Shown in pieces: positions 48,710 through 59,773 of a stretch of DNA of 64,000 nucleotides; the first letter of the stretch is position 1, and each line of letters opens with the position of its first letter. The notes below the pieces were generated by a model, which was not told where the DNA came from, did no database searches, and was given only the letters and a program-made list of their open reading frames with translations. Location: the NCBI RefSeq assembly GCF_012163135.1, contig NZ_JAAVUP010000010.1, positions 1-64,000 on the forward strand. The letters are read 5' to 3'. Source of the stretch: Neoroseomonas oryzicola (GTDB lineage: Bacteria; Pseudomonadota; Alphaproteobacteria; Acetobacterales; Acetobacteraceae). The translations under genes and the position numbers were made by a program.

Positions 48710-51529
48710 TCAGTCCTTCTTCAGCAGGTTCGCCAGCACCGCGAAGGGGCTGTCCGCCCGCGGCATCGGCGGCAGCGAGGCGCGCTCCTCCCGCGGCCGG
48801 CGCGGCCCGCGGTCGCGGTCGCGATCCCGGTCGCCCCCCTGCGGCCCCTTGCCCTGGCCATGGCGCGGCGGCCCCTGGCGCTGGTCGCGCGGCGGGCGCT
48901 GGTCCTGGCGCGGCGGCCGCGGCGCCTCGGCGGCCTGCGCGCCTTCGGCCGGAGCACCGCCCTCGGCGGCGGGCTGGTCCTGCCGCGGCGGACGGCGATC
49001 CTCGCGCCGCGGGCCGCGCTGCTGCTGGTCCTGGCGCGGCCCGTCGCGGCGCGGGCCGCGGTGGTGTTCGTGCCGCGGCGGGCGGGCATGGGCGATGCGC
49101 GCAGGCGCGGGCGGGCCGAAGGCGCCGTCCTCCAGCGTCTCGGCCGGCATCAGCCGGAAGCCCATGGCGTCGAGCACGGGGCCGAGGTTCTCGCCCTTGA
49201 TGCCGAGCCGGCTCGCGAGGTCCCCCGGCAACAGCGCCGGCGCCCGGCGCGTCAGGTGACCGATCTCGCCCGCGATGCGTTCCGCGACGTCGAGGCGCAG
49301 CAGCACCGGTCCCGCCGGCAGCCAGCCCATGGTCTCGGCAAAGCCGCGCGGCCAGTCGGCGGGCGGCGGGACGGCGATCAGCCCGCCGCCGGGCAGCTTC
49401 GGCGTCTCGATGCCACGCAGCAGCGACCAGAGCTGCGCGCGCAGCGCCATCGCCTTGGGCTTCATCGCCTCCGGCACGTAGAGCGCGTAGCGCCCCGCGC
49501 GGATGCCGATGCCCTTCAGCTTCTGGCGCAGGTCGGGGCGGATCTCCGGATCCGTCCGGCCCATGGCGAGGCCCAGTTCTTCGCGCAGCCGGAAGGCCGG
49601 GCCGCGCAGCGTGTTGTCCTCGGACGCCTTGGCCTCGGCCGCGAAGACCGCGCCGAGCTCGCGCTTGATGTGCGCGTCGAGCCAGGTCGCAAGGCGCTCG
49701 CGGATGCGCTCGCGCTGCGCGCCGTCCAGGAACTCGCTCGCGAGCACCTCGACCTGCGGCTTGGACGGCTCCGGCCCGGGCTTGAGCTTCGCGACCTCGG
49801 CGATGTCACCGAGGCCGACCGGCATGTTCGGCGCGTGGGAGTAGGCCCAGGTGATCTTGTGGGTGGGCGTGATGGCGAAGGCATCGTCCTTCGCGGTCTC
49901 GAGCATCGCGACGCGGCGCGGGATCTCGGCGCCGAGCGCGCGGCGGGCGGCGCGCAGGACGACGCGGCGCTCCTCCTCCTCGACCGCGCCCGGATCGGGC
50001 TCGAAGCTGAAGCCCTTCACGTTGCCGACCGGGTGGCCTTCGACCACCACCTCGCCGCGGCGGGTGACGGCGGAAAGCAGTTCCTCCTCGCCCTCGTCCA
50101 TCTTGCGGATGAGGTGCGCGGCGCGGCGGTCGACGAAGCGCGCGGTCAGCGTCTCGTGCAGCGCGTCGGAGATCAGGTCCTCGACGCGGCGCGTTTCCGC
50201 CTGCAGGGAGGCCGCGTCGTCCAGCCAGTCGGCCCGCGCGGCGATGTAGGCCCAGACGCGGATGGCGGTGATGCGCGCCATCAGCGTGTCGAGGTCGCCG
50301 TCGGTGCGTTCCAGCACGGTGATGGCGTTCGCCACCCAGTCCCGCGGCAGTCGGCCATCCTTCGCGAGGTGCGTGAACAGCTTGGCGCAGAGCTTGGTGT
50401 GGCTGTCATCCGCGAGCTTGCGGAAGTCCGGCACCTGGCAGGTTTCCCACAGCAGCCGCACGCGCGACATGGTGTCCGCGAGGCCGCGCACCTCGACGTC
50501 GCGCGACAGCGCCTCGAGCGTGATGTGGTCGACCGCGTCATGCCCCTTGGCGAGCCCGGCCTGCGGCGGCGAGGCCGCGAGGCTGCCGAGCAGCGCGTCG
50601 ATCGAGGTGAAGTCGAGGTCGGAGTTCCGCCAGGCGAGCGTGCCGAGCGGCTCGAAGGCGTGGGTCTCGACCGCCTCGACGATCTCCTCGGCCATGGGCG
50701 GGCATTCGGCGGTGGTGCCGAAGGACCCGTCCTTCATGCCGCGGCCGGCGCGGCCGGCGATCTGCGCGACCTCCTGCGCCGTCAGCGGCCGCGCATTCTG
50801 CCCGTCGAACTTCGACAGCGCGGCGAAGGCGACATGGTCGACGTCCATGTTCAGGCCCATGCCGATCGCGTCGGTGGCGACCAGGAAATCGACCTCGCGG
50901 TTCTGGTACAGCGCAACCTGCGCGTTGCGGGTCCGCGGGGACAGCCGGCCCATCACCACCGCGCAGCCGCCGCGGCGGCGCCGGACGGCCTCGGCGATGG
51001 CGTAGACCTCCTGCGCGCTGAAGGCGACGATGGCCGAGCGCGGCGGCAGGCGCGTCAGCTTCGCCGGGCCGGCATAGGTCAGCTGGGACAGGCGCGGGCG
51101 GGTCTCGATCTCGGCGCGCGGCACCAGGCGGCGCATCAGGGGCGCGATGGTCTCGGCGCCGAGGAACATCGTCTCGACCATGCCGCGCGCATGCAGCAGC
51201 CGGTCGGTGAAGACATGCCCGCGGTCCGGATCGGCGCAGAGCTGGATCTCGTCCACCGCGAGGAACTCGACCGGGCGGTCGAGCGGCATCGCCTCGACCG
51301 TGCAGGCGAACCACTTCGCCTCGGGCGGGATGATCTTCTCCTCGCCGGTGATCAGCGCGACGTGCCGCTCGCCCTTGATGGCGACCATGCGGTCGTAGTT
51401 CTCGCGCGCCAGCAGGCGCAGCGGGAAGCCGATGATGCCCGAGGCATGGGCAAGAAGCCGCTCGATCGCGAGATGCGTCTTGCCGGTATTGGTGGGGCCG
51501 AGGACGGCACGGACCCGAGGTTCGAACAT
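48710..51529 (-). CDS. SUV3-like DExH-box RNA helicase
   Basis: ATP-dependent RNA helicase (939 aa) of the mitochondrial SUV3 family. Motif I is GPTNTGKT (residues 11-18) and motif II is DEIQ (93-96). Domain 2 contains VATDAIGMGLNMDVDHVAF and QIAGRAGRGMKDG (motifs V and VI). After the helical C-domain (to about residue 790) comes a disordered Arg/Gln/Pro/Gly-rich tail (e.g. RHEHHRGPRRDGPRQDQ) and the short ending FAVLANLLKKD. The ATG at 51527-51529 matches the family N-terminus; a GTG 54 bases upstream is possible. Likely acts in RNA decay or ribosome biogenesis. Confidence 0.9.
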   Translation of the reverse strand: MFEPRVRAVLGPTNTGKTHLAIERLLAHASGIIGFPLRLLARENYDRMVAIKGERHVALITGEEKIIPPEAKWFACTVEAMPLDRPVEFLAVDEIQLCADPDRGHVFTDRLLHARGMVETMFLGAETIAPLMRRLVPRAEIETRPRLSQLTYAGPAKLTRLPPRSAIVAFSAQEVYAIAEAVRRRRGGCAVVMGRLSPRTRNAQVALYQNREVDFLVATDAIGMGLNMDVDHVAFAALSKFDGQNARPLTAQEVAQIAGRAGRGMKDGSFGTTAECPPMAEEIVEAVETHAFEPLGTLAWRNSDLDFTSIDALLGSLAASPPQAGLAKGHDAVDHITLEALSRDVEVRGLADTMSRVRLLWETCQVPDFRKLADDSHTKLCAKLFTHLAKDGRLPRDWVANAITVLERTDGDLDTLMARITAIRVWAYIAARADWLDDAASLQAETRRVEDLISDALHETLTARFVDRRAAHLIRKMDEGEEELLSAVTRRGEVVVEGHPVGNVKGFSFEPDPGAVEEEERRVVLRAARRALGAEIPRRVAMLETAKDDAFAITPTHKITWAYSHAPNMPVGLGDIAEVAKLKPGPEPSKPQVEVLASEFLDGAQRERIRERLATWLDAHIKRELGAVFAAEAKASEDNTLRGPAFRLREELGLAMGRTDPEIRPDLRQKLKGIGIRAGRYALYVPEAMKPKAMALRAQLWSLLRGIETPKLPGGGLIAVPPPADWPRGFAETMGWLPAGPVLLRLDVAERIAGEIGHLTRRAPALLPGDLASRLGIKGENLGPVLDAMGFRLMPAETLEDGAFGPPAPARIAHARPPRHEHHRGPRRDGPRQDQQQRGPRREDRRPPRQDQPAAEGGAPAEGAQAAEAPRPPRQDQRPPRDQRQGPPRHGQGKGPQGGDRDRDRDRGPRRPREERASLPPMPRADSPFAVLANLLKKD

Positions 51530-51589
51530 AGCGCGCCGACATTCCGAATTGGGGGCCGGCTTCCGTGGCACGCGGCGCGGCACTTGTCC

Positions 51590-52753
51590 ATGGCGGGGGC
51601 GTCCGGCAGGGTGCGGGCGCCTGCCGCCGTGACATCCTCAGCACCTCGTTTCGCACTTGTCTTCGCCGCGCAATTCGCCGCGGTAGGCGTGACGCTGCCC
51701 TTCATCCCGCCGCTGCTCGCCTCGCGCGGGCTGACGGCGGCCGAGGTCGGCACCATCCTTGCCGCGGGCGCCTCGGTGCGCCTCCTCTCCGGACCGCTCG
51801 GCGGTCGGATCGCGGATGCGCTCGGGCGGCCACGGGCGGTCATGGCCGCCGGCGCGGCGCTCGCCGCCGCCGCCGCGTGCCTCTATGGCGTCGCGACGGG
51901 CTTCGTCGGGCTTCTGGTCGCGAACCTGCTCTTCGCGCTCGGCTTCGCGAGCGTCGTGCCGCTCGGCGACGCGATGGCGCTGCGCGCGGCGCGGGAGGAA
52001 CGCTGGGACTACGGCCGCGTGCGCGCCGCGGGCTCGGCCGCCTTCATCGCCGCGGCGGGGCTGTCGGGCTGGCTGGCCGAACGCGGGGGTGCGGGCAGCG
52101 TCGCCTGGCTGCTCGCCGGCACGCTCGGCGCCGCGGCGGTCGCCACACTCGCGCTGCCGCCTGCGCCGTCGGTGGCGCGGCGCGGCGGCGGGGCCTTCCG
52201 CGCGGTGCTCGCCCTGCCCGCCTTCCGGCGGCTGCTGCTGTGTTCCGCGCTGATCCAGGGCAGCCACGCGGCCTACTACGCCTTCGGTTCGATCCACTGG
52301 GAGGCCGCCGGCCTGTCCGGCACGGTGATCGGGTTGCTCTGGGCCTGGTCGGTGGTGGCGGAGGTCGCGCTGTTTGCCTGGGGGCGGCCGCTGGCCGAGC
52401 GGTTCGGCGCGCCGGGCCTCGCTGCCATTGCAGCCGCGGCTGGCTGCCTGCGCTGGGGCATGACGGCCGGGACGGTGTGGCTGCCGGCGCTGGCGGTCGC
52501 GCAGGCGCTGCATGCGCTGACCTTCGGGGCGATGCACCTGGCCGCGATGCGGGTGCTGCAGGCCTCGGTGCCGCCGGCGGTCGCGGGCACTGCGCAGACG
52601 CTGCACGGGGCCGCGGTGGGCGCGGTGATGATGGTCGCGACGCTCGCCGCCGGCCCCGCCTATGCCGCGGTGGGCGGCGCCGTCTTCTGGGGCATGGCCG
52701 CGATGGCCGGGATCGCCCTGGTGCTGCGGCCGCTGGAGCGCGCGGACACCTAG
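51590..52753 (+). CDS. MFS transporter, HcaT/phenylpropionate-permease-like
   Basis: Twelve-helix major facilitator (387 aa). It belongs to the MFS_1-like/HcaT group: the N-terminal half carries PFIPPLLASRGLTAAEVGTILAAG, GPLGGRIADALGRPR and the diagnostic WDYGRVRAAGSAAFI. The ATG at 51590 overlaps nothing and is divergent from the helicase (60 bases between starts). An in-frame GTG about 13 codons later is an alternative. Substrate unknown; relatives move aromatic acids or sugars. Confidence 0.85.
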   Translation: MAGASGRVRAPAAVTSSAPRFALVFAAQFAAVGVTLPFIPPLLASRGLTAAEVGTILAAGASVRLLSGPLGGRIADALGRPRAVMAAGAALAAAAACLYGVATGFVGLLVANLLFALGFASVVPLGDAMALRAAREERWDYGRVRAAGSAAFIAAAGLSGWLAERGGAGSVAWLLAGTLGAAAVATLALPPAPSVARRGGGAFRAVLALPAFRRLLLCSALIQGSHAAYYAFGSIHWEAAGLSGTVIGLLWAWSVVAEVALFAWGRPLAERFGAPGLAAIAAAAGCLRWGMTAGTVWLPALAVAQALHALTFGAMHLAAMRVLQASVPPAVAGTAQTLHGAAVGAVMMVATLAAGPAYAAVGGAVFWGMAAMAGIALVLRPLERADT

Positions 52754-52820
52754 GGCCTGTCCCCGACCGGCCGGATGCGCACCGGTTCCGCCGGGCGGCG
52801 CAACGCCCCGGCCGCGGGCC

Positions 52821-52975
52821 TTCGCGCAAGGCGCGAACATTCCTGATCTTCGGCGCGCCTCTTGCGTGATTTGCGCGTGTGGCGCGAAGATCAGGCATCG
52901 ATTCTCGGCACATTCGAACATCGTCGAGCCTGCAGACAACCATTCGGCGAGCCAAATATTCGCGCCTGACGCGAA
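52821..52975. promoter_or_regulatory. Cluster of TTCGCGC/GCGCGAA palindromes
   Basis: Three dyads of the form TTCGCGC-N(3-5)-GCGCGAA lie at 52821-52837 (perfect, 3-base spacer), 52870-52888 (one mismatch, 5-base spacer) and 52959-52975 (one mismatch, 3-base spacer). A longer inverted repeat, CCTGATCTTC/GAAGATCAGG, spans 52842-52851 and 52886-52895. The region is less GC-rich than its surroundings. The cluster sits 38-192 bases before the cadherin-like protein start, where repeated operators would be expected. Confidence 0.55.
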
Positions 52976-53012
52976 GACGTCGCACCTGATCCAGGACGGA
53001 TAGGAGATCCCC

Positions 53013-54260
53013 ATGGCGGAAATGACCTTCACCATCGCAGGCGGGCCCGGGGTCGAGGTGCATGTCGTGGAGGAGAACGGGTCGCTCCGCTTCACGCTCT
53101 CCCTGCTCGGCGAGGGCGGGCTGACCGGGGATCTGCGCGGCTTCTTCTTCCAGCTGTCCGACGAAAGCCTTCTGAAGGGCCTGACGCTGACCGACGACAG
53201 CGGCGCGGTCACCGAATTCCGCGCCCGCGCCAACAGCGTCATCGACCTCGGCCAGGGTGCGAACATGCAGGGGGCGGCCGGGGCCTTCGATGTCGGCGTC
53301 GAGATCGGCACCGCCGGGGCCGGGCGCGACGACTACCATTCCGCCAGCTTCGTCCTGTCGAACGCGAACCATGCGCTCTCGCTCGACCTGATCGCCGAAC
53401 AGCAATTCGGCGTGCGGATGACGAGCGTCGGCGTCGAGGGCGGGCCGCGTACGGACGGTCTGAAGCTGGTCGGGACGGCGGGCGAGGTTCCGACCGACAC
53501 CAACCAGCCTCCGGTCGCGAAGGACGACGTCGCGTCGACCGACGAGGACGCGGCGATCACCATCGATGTGCTGGGCAATGACAGCGACCCGGACAACGAC
53601 CCGCTCGCCGTGTCGCTGGGTGCCACGAAGACCGCGCTCGGCGCGACGGTCACCGTGAACGCCGACGGGACGATCCACTACGACCCGACGGGGTCCGCGA
53701 CGCTGGCAGCGCTGAACACGGGCGACCACCTGACCGACAGCTTCTCCTACACCATCACCGACGCGCAGGGCGCGCAGAGCACGGCGACGGTGGAGGTGAA
53801 CGTCGCCGGCGTGACGGATGTGGTGACGCCGGTGGACGGGTTCCTCGGCAAGACGGTCGACTACACCTTCGATTACCCGGGCAGTGGCTTCAGCTTCAAC
53901 ACCGACATCACGGTGACGAATGCGGTCGAGCTTCCGGATTTCCAGGCAGCCGGTTCGGCCTCGGGATACACCACGGCAAGCCTGAACATCACCGACACGC
54001 AGCTGATCTTCGATTTCGCCGCCGGCAGCAGCTTCTTCTTCTCCGACACCTTCAACGGCATCAGGATCGAGGACCAGTTCGACGTATTGGCCGCCATCAA
54101 GTCGGTCACGATCAACACCGCCGAGTCGACCGGCACCCTCGCGGGCTTCGACGCCGGCGACATCAGCTGGACGGAAAACAGCATCGCCGTGGACTTCGGT
54201 GGCGTCAGCTACGAGTCCGCGACCGGCCCGCACCTGGTGCTCGACGTCATCTTCGCCTGA
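53013..54260 (+). CDS. Cadherin-like/VCBS repeat protein, probably surface-associated
   Basis: Acidic protein of 415 aa. An N-terminal domain (residues 1-160; FTIAGGPGVEVHVVEENGSL..., GFFFQLSDESLLKGLTL) resembles those of secreted calcium-binding alphaproteobacterial proteins. One cadherin-like/VCBS domain follows (about 166-270; NQPPVAKDDVASTDEDAAI, VLGNDSDPDNDPL). A C-terminal beta-rich domain of about 140 residues is unfamiliar. There is no signal peptide and no RTX nonapeptides, so export, if any, would be by a type I system that is not in the window. A clear RBS (TAGGAGATCCCC) precedes the ATG. Confidence 0.75.
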   Translation: MAEMTFTIAGGPGVEVHVVEENGSLRFTLSLLGEGGLTGDLRGFFFQLSDESLLKGLTLTDDSGAVTEFRARANSVIDLGQGANMQGAAGAFDVGVEIGTAGAGRDDYHSASFVLSNANHALSLDLIAEQQFGVRMTSVGVEGGPRTDGLKLVGTAGEVPTDTNQPPVAKDDVASTDEDAAITIDVLGNDSDPDNDPLAVSLGATKTALGATVTVNADGTIHYDPTGSATLAALNTGDHLTDSFSYTITDAQGAQSTATVEVNVAGVTDVVTPVDGFLGKTVDYTFDYPGSGFSFNTDITVTNAVELPDFQAAGSASGYTTASLNITDTQLIFDFAAGSSFFFSDTFNGIRIEDQFDVLAAIKSVTINTAESTGTLAGFDAGDISWTENSIAVDFGGVSYESATGPHLVLDVIFA

Positions 54261-54263
54261 TGC

Positions 54264-54281
54264 GCCGCGCGGCGGCGCGGC
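54264..54281 (+). terminator. Hairpin after the cadherin-like gene
   Basis: A 7-bp stem (54264-54270/54275-54281) with loop GGCG begins 3 bases after the stop and is followed by CTTGATTGT. It is a weak terminator candidate. Confidence 0.4.
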
Positions 54282-54383
54282 CTTGATTGTGCCGCCCGCC
54301 GCGCCGATCTTCCCTCCATGCTCCTGACAGCCACGCTTCGTCGCCGGCTTTTCCACGCGGGGTGCCTGATCGCAGGCCACTGA

Positions 54384-54421
54384 CCCCGGGGGATGCGCGC
54401 CTGGCGCGCCGCCGCCCGGGG
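54384..54421 (+). promoter_or_regulatory. Structured leader upstream of rnk
   Basis: CCCCGGG (54384-54390) pairs with CCCGGGG (54415-54421). An inner GCGCGC-CTG-GCGCGC hairpin (54395-54409) gives a two-level stem ending 40 bases before the ATG. It may be a leader hairpin or simply GC-rich background. Confidence 0.3.
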
Positions 54422-54461
54422 GCACGCTCACGTCCCGCGATCTTCCTCAAGGACCTTCATC

Positions 54462-54875
54462 ATGGCCAACGCCACGACGGTGCGCCCGACGACGCGCCGC
54501 CCGCCCATCCTGCTGTCCGACAGCGACCACGACATCCTTATCGGCCTCGCCGCCAGCGCGGCCCGCCGCACCCCCGACGCGGCCCGACTGCTGCTCGAGG
54601 AAGCCGACCGCGCCGACCTCGTTCCCGCCGGCCGCCTGCCGCGGGATGTCGTGGCCCTCGGCTCGCACGTCACCTTCACCGACGCCGCGACCGGCACGAC
54701 CCGACGCGTACAGCTCGTGATGCCGGCCGAGGCCGATATCGGCCAGGGGCGGATCTCGATCCTCTCCCTGGTCGGGGCGGGGCTGATCGGCCTGCGCGCG
54801 GGGCAGTCGATCGACTGGCCGGTGCAGGACGGGCGGCTGCGGCGGCTCACCGTGGTCGAGGTGGCGCCGGGGTAG
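54462..54875 (+). CDS. rnk: Rnk/GreA-C-terminal family transcription factor
   Basis: Protein of 137 aa that binds RNA polymerase near its secondary channel. A short N-terminal helical region (HDILIGLAASAARRTPDAARLLLEEADRADLV) is followed by a GreA/GreB C-terminal FKBP-like domain (LGSHVTFTDAATGTTRRVQLVMPAEADIGQGRISILSLVGAGLIGLRAGQ). It matches 'regulator of nucleoside diphosphate kinase' proteins. AAGGA lies about 8 bases before the ATG. Confidence 0.88.
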   Translation: MANATTVRPTTRRPPILLSDSDHDILIGLAASAARRTPDAARLLLEEADRADLVPAGRLPRDVVALGSHVTFTDAATGTTRRVQLVMPAEADIGQGRISILSLVGAGLIGLRAGQSIDWPVQDGRLRRLTVVEVAPG

Positions 54876-54884
54876 CCGCGCGCC

Positions 54885-55184
54885 TCAGCGCGGGTTCTGT
54901 GGCGGGCAGCCCAGCGGATAGCAGCGGATCCATTCGTAGTCGTTCTTGCTGCTGCCGCCCGCCCCCGCAGCCGCGGCCGCGATCGCGCCGATGACGACGA
55001 CGCCGACGACCGTGAGCACCACCGCCTGGGTGTTCGCGCGGTCGGCCCGCTGCTGCGCGCAATTCTCCACGCCGCCCGTGTCGGGGTGCTCGGCCTGGCA
55101 GGCGCTGCGGTAGTCGTCGGCGGTCGCGCAGCCGGCGAGCATCGCCAGGGCAGCCGCAACCGCGGTGATCCGGTTCGCCGTCAT
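54885..55184 (-). CDS. Small lipoprotein with one transmembrane segment
   Basis: Protein of 99 aa. A lipobox (LAMLAGC, C19) is followed by a Cys-containing segment (DDYRSACQAEHPDTGGVENCAQQ), a hydrophobic stretch (AVVLTVVGVVVIGAIAAAAAGAGG) and a C-terminal ending YEWIRCYPLGCPPQNPR with two further cysteines. The ATG at 55182-55184 has GGGAGG upstream. It ends 9 bases from the convergent rnk stop. No family was recognised; an envelope role is likely. Confidence 0.65.
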   Translation of the reverse strand: MTANRITAVAAALAMLAGCATADDYRSACQAEHPDTGGVENCAQQRADRANTQAVVLTVVGVVVIGAIAAAAAGAGGSSKNDYEWIRCYPLGCPPQNPR

Positions 55185-55289
55185 CGGCGTCCTCCCGAGG
55201 CCCCTTTGCGGAGCACATTCGAAAGTGCGCACGAAGGCGTGAGGATGCCTTGCGAAGGATCAACCGCCCCGGCGATCGCGCATGAAGAA

Positions 55290-55314
55290 GGGCGCGGCCT
55301 TGCGGACCGCGCCC
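55290..55314 (-). terminator. Terminator of acnA
   Basis: GGGCGCGG (55290-55297) pairs with CCGCGCCC (55307-55314); further pairing inside leaves a GCAA-type loop. On the minus strand it is followed by TTCTTC. It starts 30 bases after the acnA stop. Confidence 0.65.
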
Positions 55315-55343
55315 CCTTCGCGTCTCCGGCGGTGACGCGCGGC

Positions 55344-58040
<2,697 letters not shown>

Positions 58041-58065
58041 GGTCCGGGTGCCTTCCTCGCTGGGA

Positions 58066-58094
58066 GCGGCCTTTCGCGGCCGCGAAACGGCCGC
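58066..58094. promoter_or_regulatory. Nested palindrome between acnA and ccmA
   Basis: TTTCGCGGCCGCGAAA (58072-58087) is a perfect 16-bp palindrome flanked by GCGGCC (58066-58071) and GGCCGC (58089-58094). It lies 26 bases upstream of the acnA start and 28 bases before the ccmA start. It is a candidate operator for one or both genes. Confidence 0.5.
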
Positions 58095-58122
58095 CTTAAA
58101 GCATGGCAGCCCGCGGCGGTCC

Positions 58123-58752
58123 ATGGAGTGGGGGACGGTTTTGCCTGATCCGGCCGACGCGGTGCTCATGGCGCGCAACCTGGCCTGCCTGCGCGGGGAA
58201 CGGGCCGTCTTCGCGGGCCTCGACGTTTCCCTCGCGCAAGGGTCGGCGCTGCTGCTGACCGGCGCCAACGGCGCGGGCAAGTCGACGCTGCTGCGGATCC
58301 TCGCCGGCCTGCTGCGTCCTGCCGAGGGCGCGGTGCTCTGGCAGGGGGAGGACATCGCCGCCGACCCCGCCGCCCATGCCCGCCGGCTGCGCTACCTCTC
58401 GCACCAGGATGCGCTGAAGCCGGCACTGACGGTCGCGGAGAACCTGGCCTTCTTCGCCGCACTCTGGGGTGGCGCGGTCGCCGGGGCACTGGACGCGGTC
58501 GGCCTCGCGCCGCTCGCGGACCTGCCCGCCCGCGTGTTGTCATCCGGCCAGCGGCGGCGCCTCGCCCTCGCGCGCCTTGCCCTCGCGCCCGCGCCGCTGT
58601 GGCTGCTGGACGAACCGACCACGGGGCTCGACGCGGCTTCGGTGGAGCGTCTGCGACCGCTGCTCGCCGCGCATCGCGCCGCGGGCGGCATCGTGATCGC
58701 CGCGACGCATATCCCGCTGCCGCTCGCGGATGCGCAGGAGTTCCGGCTGTGA
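58123..58752 (+). CDS. ccmA: Cytochrome c biogenesis heme-export ATPase CcmA
   Basis: ATP-binding subunit (209 aa from this ATG) of the CcmABCD complex that releases heme-loaded CcmE. Walker [13 protein letters not shown], signature written [14 protein letters not shown] (typical CcmA variant of LSGGQ), Walker [13 protein letters not shown]. Family homology begins at [11 protein letters not shown], so the true start may be at the TTG 58141, GTG 58162 or ATG 58168; this ATG gives about 15 extra residues. Translationally coupled to ccmB. Confidence 0.9.
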   Translation: MEWGTVLPDPADAVLMARNLACLRGERAVFAGLDVSLAQGSALLLTGANGAGKSTLLRILAGLLRPAEGAVLWQGEDIAADPAAHARRLRYLSHQDALKPALTVAENLAFFAALWGGAVAGALDAVGLAPLADLPARVLSSGQRRRLALARLALAPAPLWLLDEPTTGLDAASVERLRPLLAAHRAAGGIVIAATHIPLPLADAQEFRL

Positions 58753-59408
58753 CCGCCTTCCTCGCGCTGCTCGGCCGGGAGATCCGCCTCGCGCTCCGCC
58801 ACCCCGCGGATACGCTCGCCGCGGTGCTGTTCTTCGTCCTGGTCTGCGCCCTGTTTCCCTTCGGCGTTGGCCCGGCGCCGGAAACCCTGGCCCGCCTGGC
58901 CCCCGGCGCGCTCTTCGCCGCCGCACTCCTCGCCGCGCTGCTGCCGCTCGACCGACTGTTCGGCGCTGATGCCGAGGACGGGACGCTCGACCAGTTGCTG
59001 TTGTCGGGCCTGCCGCGGGGCGGGATCGCGGCGGCCAAGGCGCTCGGCCACTGGATCACGACCGGACTGCCGCTTCTCGCCGCGACACCGGTCGCGGCCG
59101 CCCTGCTGAACCTGCCGACGGATGCCTGGGGCGCGGCGCTCGCGGCGCTGGCGCTGGCCACCGCGCTGCTGTCGCTGCTCGGCACGGTGGGCGCGGCGCT
59201 GACGCTCGGCGCGCGGCGGGGGTCGGTGCTGCTGCCGCTGCTGGTGCTGCCGCTCGCCATCCCCGCCGTGATCTTCGGCGCGGCGGCGATCGAGGCCGCG
59301 GCCGCCGGCCTGTCGCCCTCGCCCTTCCTGCTGCTGCTCGGCGCGGGCGTGTCGCTCGCCCTGCCGCTCGCCCCCTTCGCGGCCGGCGCGGCGCTGACCG
59401 CGGAGTAG
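58749..59408 (+). CDS. ccmB: Heme exporter permease CcmB
   Basis: Inner-membrane subunit (219 aa) with about six helices. FLALLGREIRLALRHPADTLAAVLFFVLV, the DRLFGADAEDGTLDQLLLSGLPR loop and FLLLLGAGVSLALPLAPFAAGAAL match CcmB. The GTG start overlaps the ccmA stop (GTGA). The usual next genes ccmC, ccmD and ccmE do not follow; the operon ends here. They are presumably elsewhere in the genome. Confidence 0.93.
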   Translation: MTAFLALLGREIRLALRHPADTLAAVLFFVLVCALFPFGVGPAPETLARLAPGALFAAALLAALLPLDRLFGADAEDGTLDQLLLSGLPRGGIAAAKALGHWITTGLPLLAATPVAAALLNLPTDAWGAALAALALATALLSLLGTVGAALTLGARRGSVLLPLLVLPLAIPAVIFGAAAIEAAAAGLSPSPFLLLLGAGVSLALPLAPFAAGAALTAE

Positions 59409-59773
59409 CGCCGGGCCGCCGATTTCTTCGCGGGGTTGCGAGGTGATGGTCACTCGAACGTGACGCGTCTCAGGCCATGCGATGATGCCCACCGGGTGGC
59501 GCTGCCCGCGGCCCCGCCATCCATGTTATGATATTGGAAACGCAGAATTTCCACCGCAACCCGCCCGCCCCCCGGATCCGGGCCGCAACCAGCAGGCACC
59601 CTCGCGCCAGAACCCTCTACCCAGGATCGGTGGCGGCGCGGCGGCCAAAAGGTCTACGAAAACATCGATTCGAGGGCGTGATGCCCCGGTCACGCGGGTT
59701 CCGGATCCCCCCCCGACTCCCCCACCGGAACCTGGCGGCACCTGGACCCGTGCGCCCGGAAGGACAGCTGACC
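59409..59773. other. Intergenic region after ccmB
   Basis: No convincing gene is present in these 365 bases. The notable part is an AT-rich island at 59523-59550 in otherwise GC-rich DNA. It contains TATGAT (59527-59532), which could be the -10 of a promoter for the small gene at 59774, but no good -35 is visible. If so, the leader would be over 230 bases long. Confidence 0.4.

Noticed and set aside
48659-51589. Very long open frame on the plus strand opposite the helicase gene
   Set aside because: It is a mirror of GC-biased codons in the minus-strand helicase; no protein family or RBS is recognisable until the MFS start at 51590.
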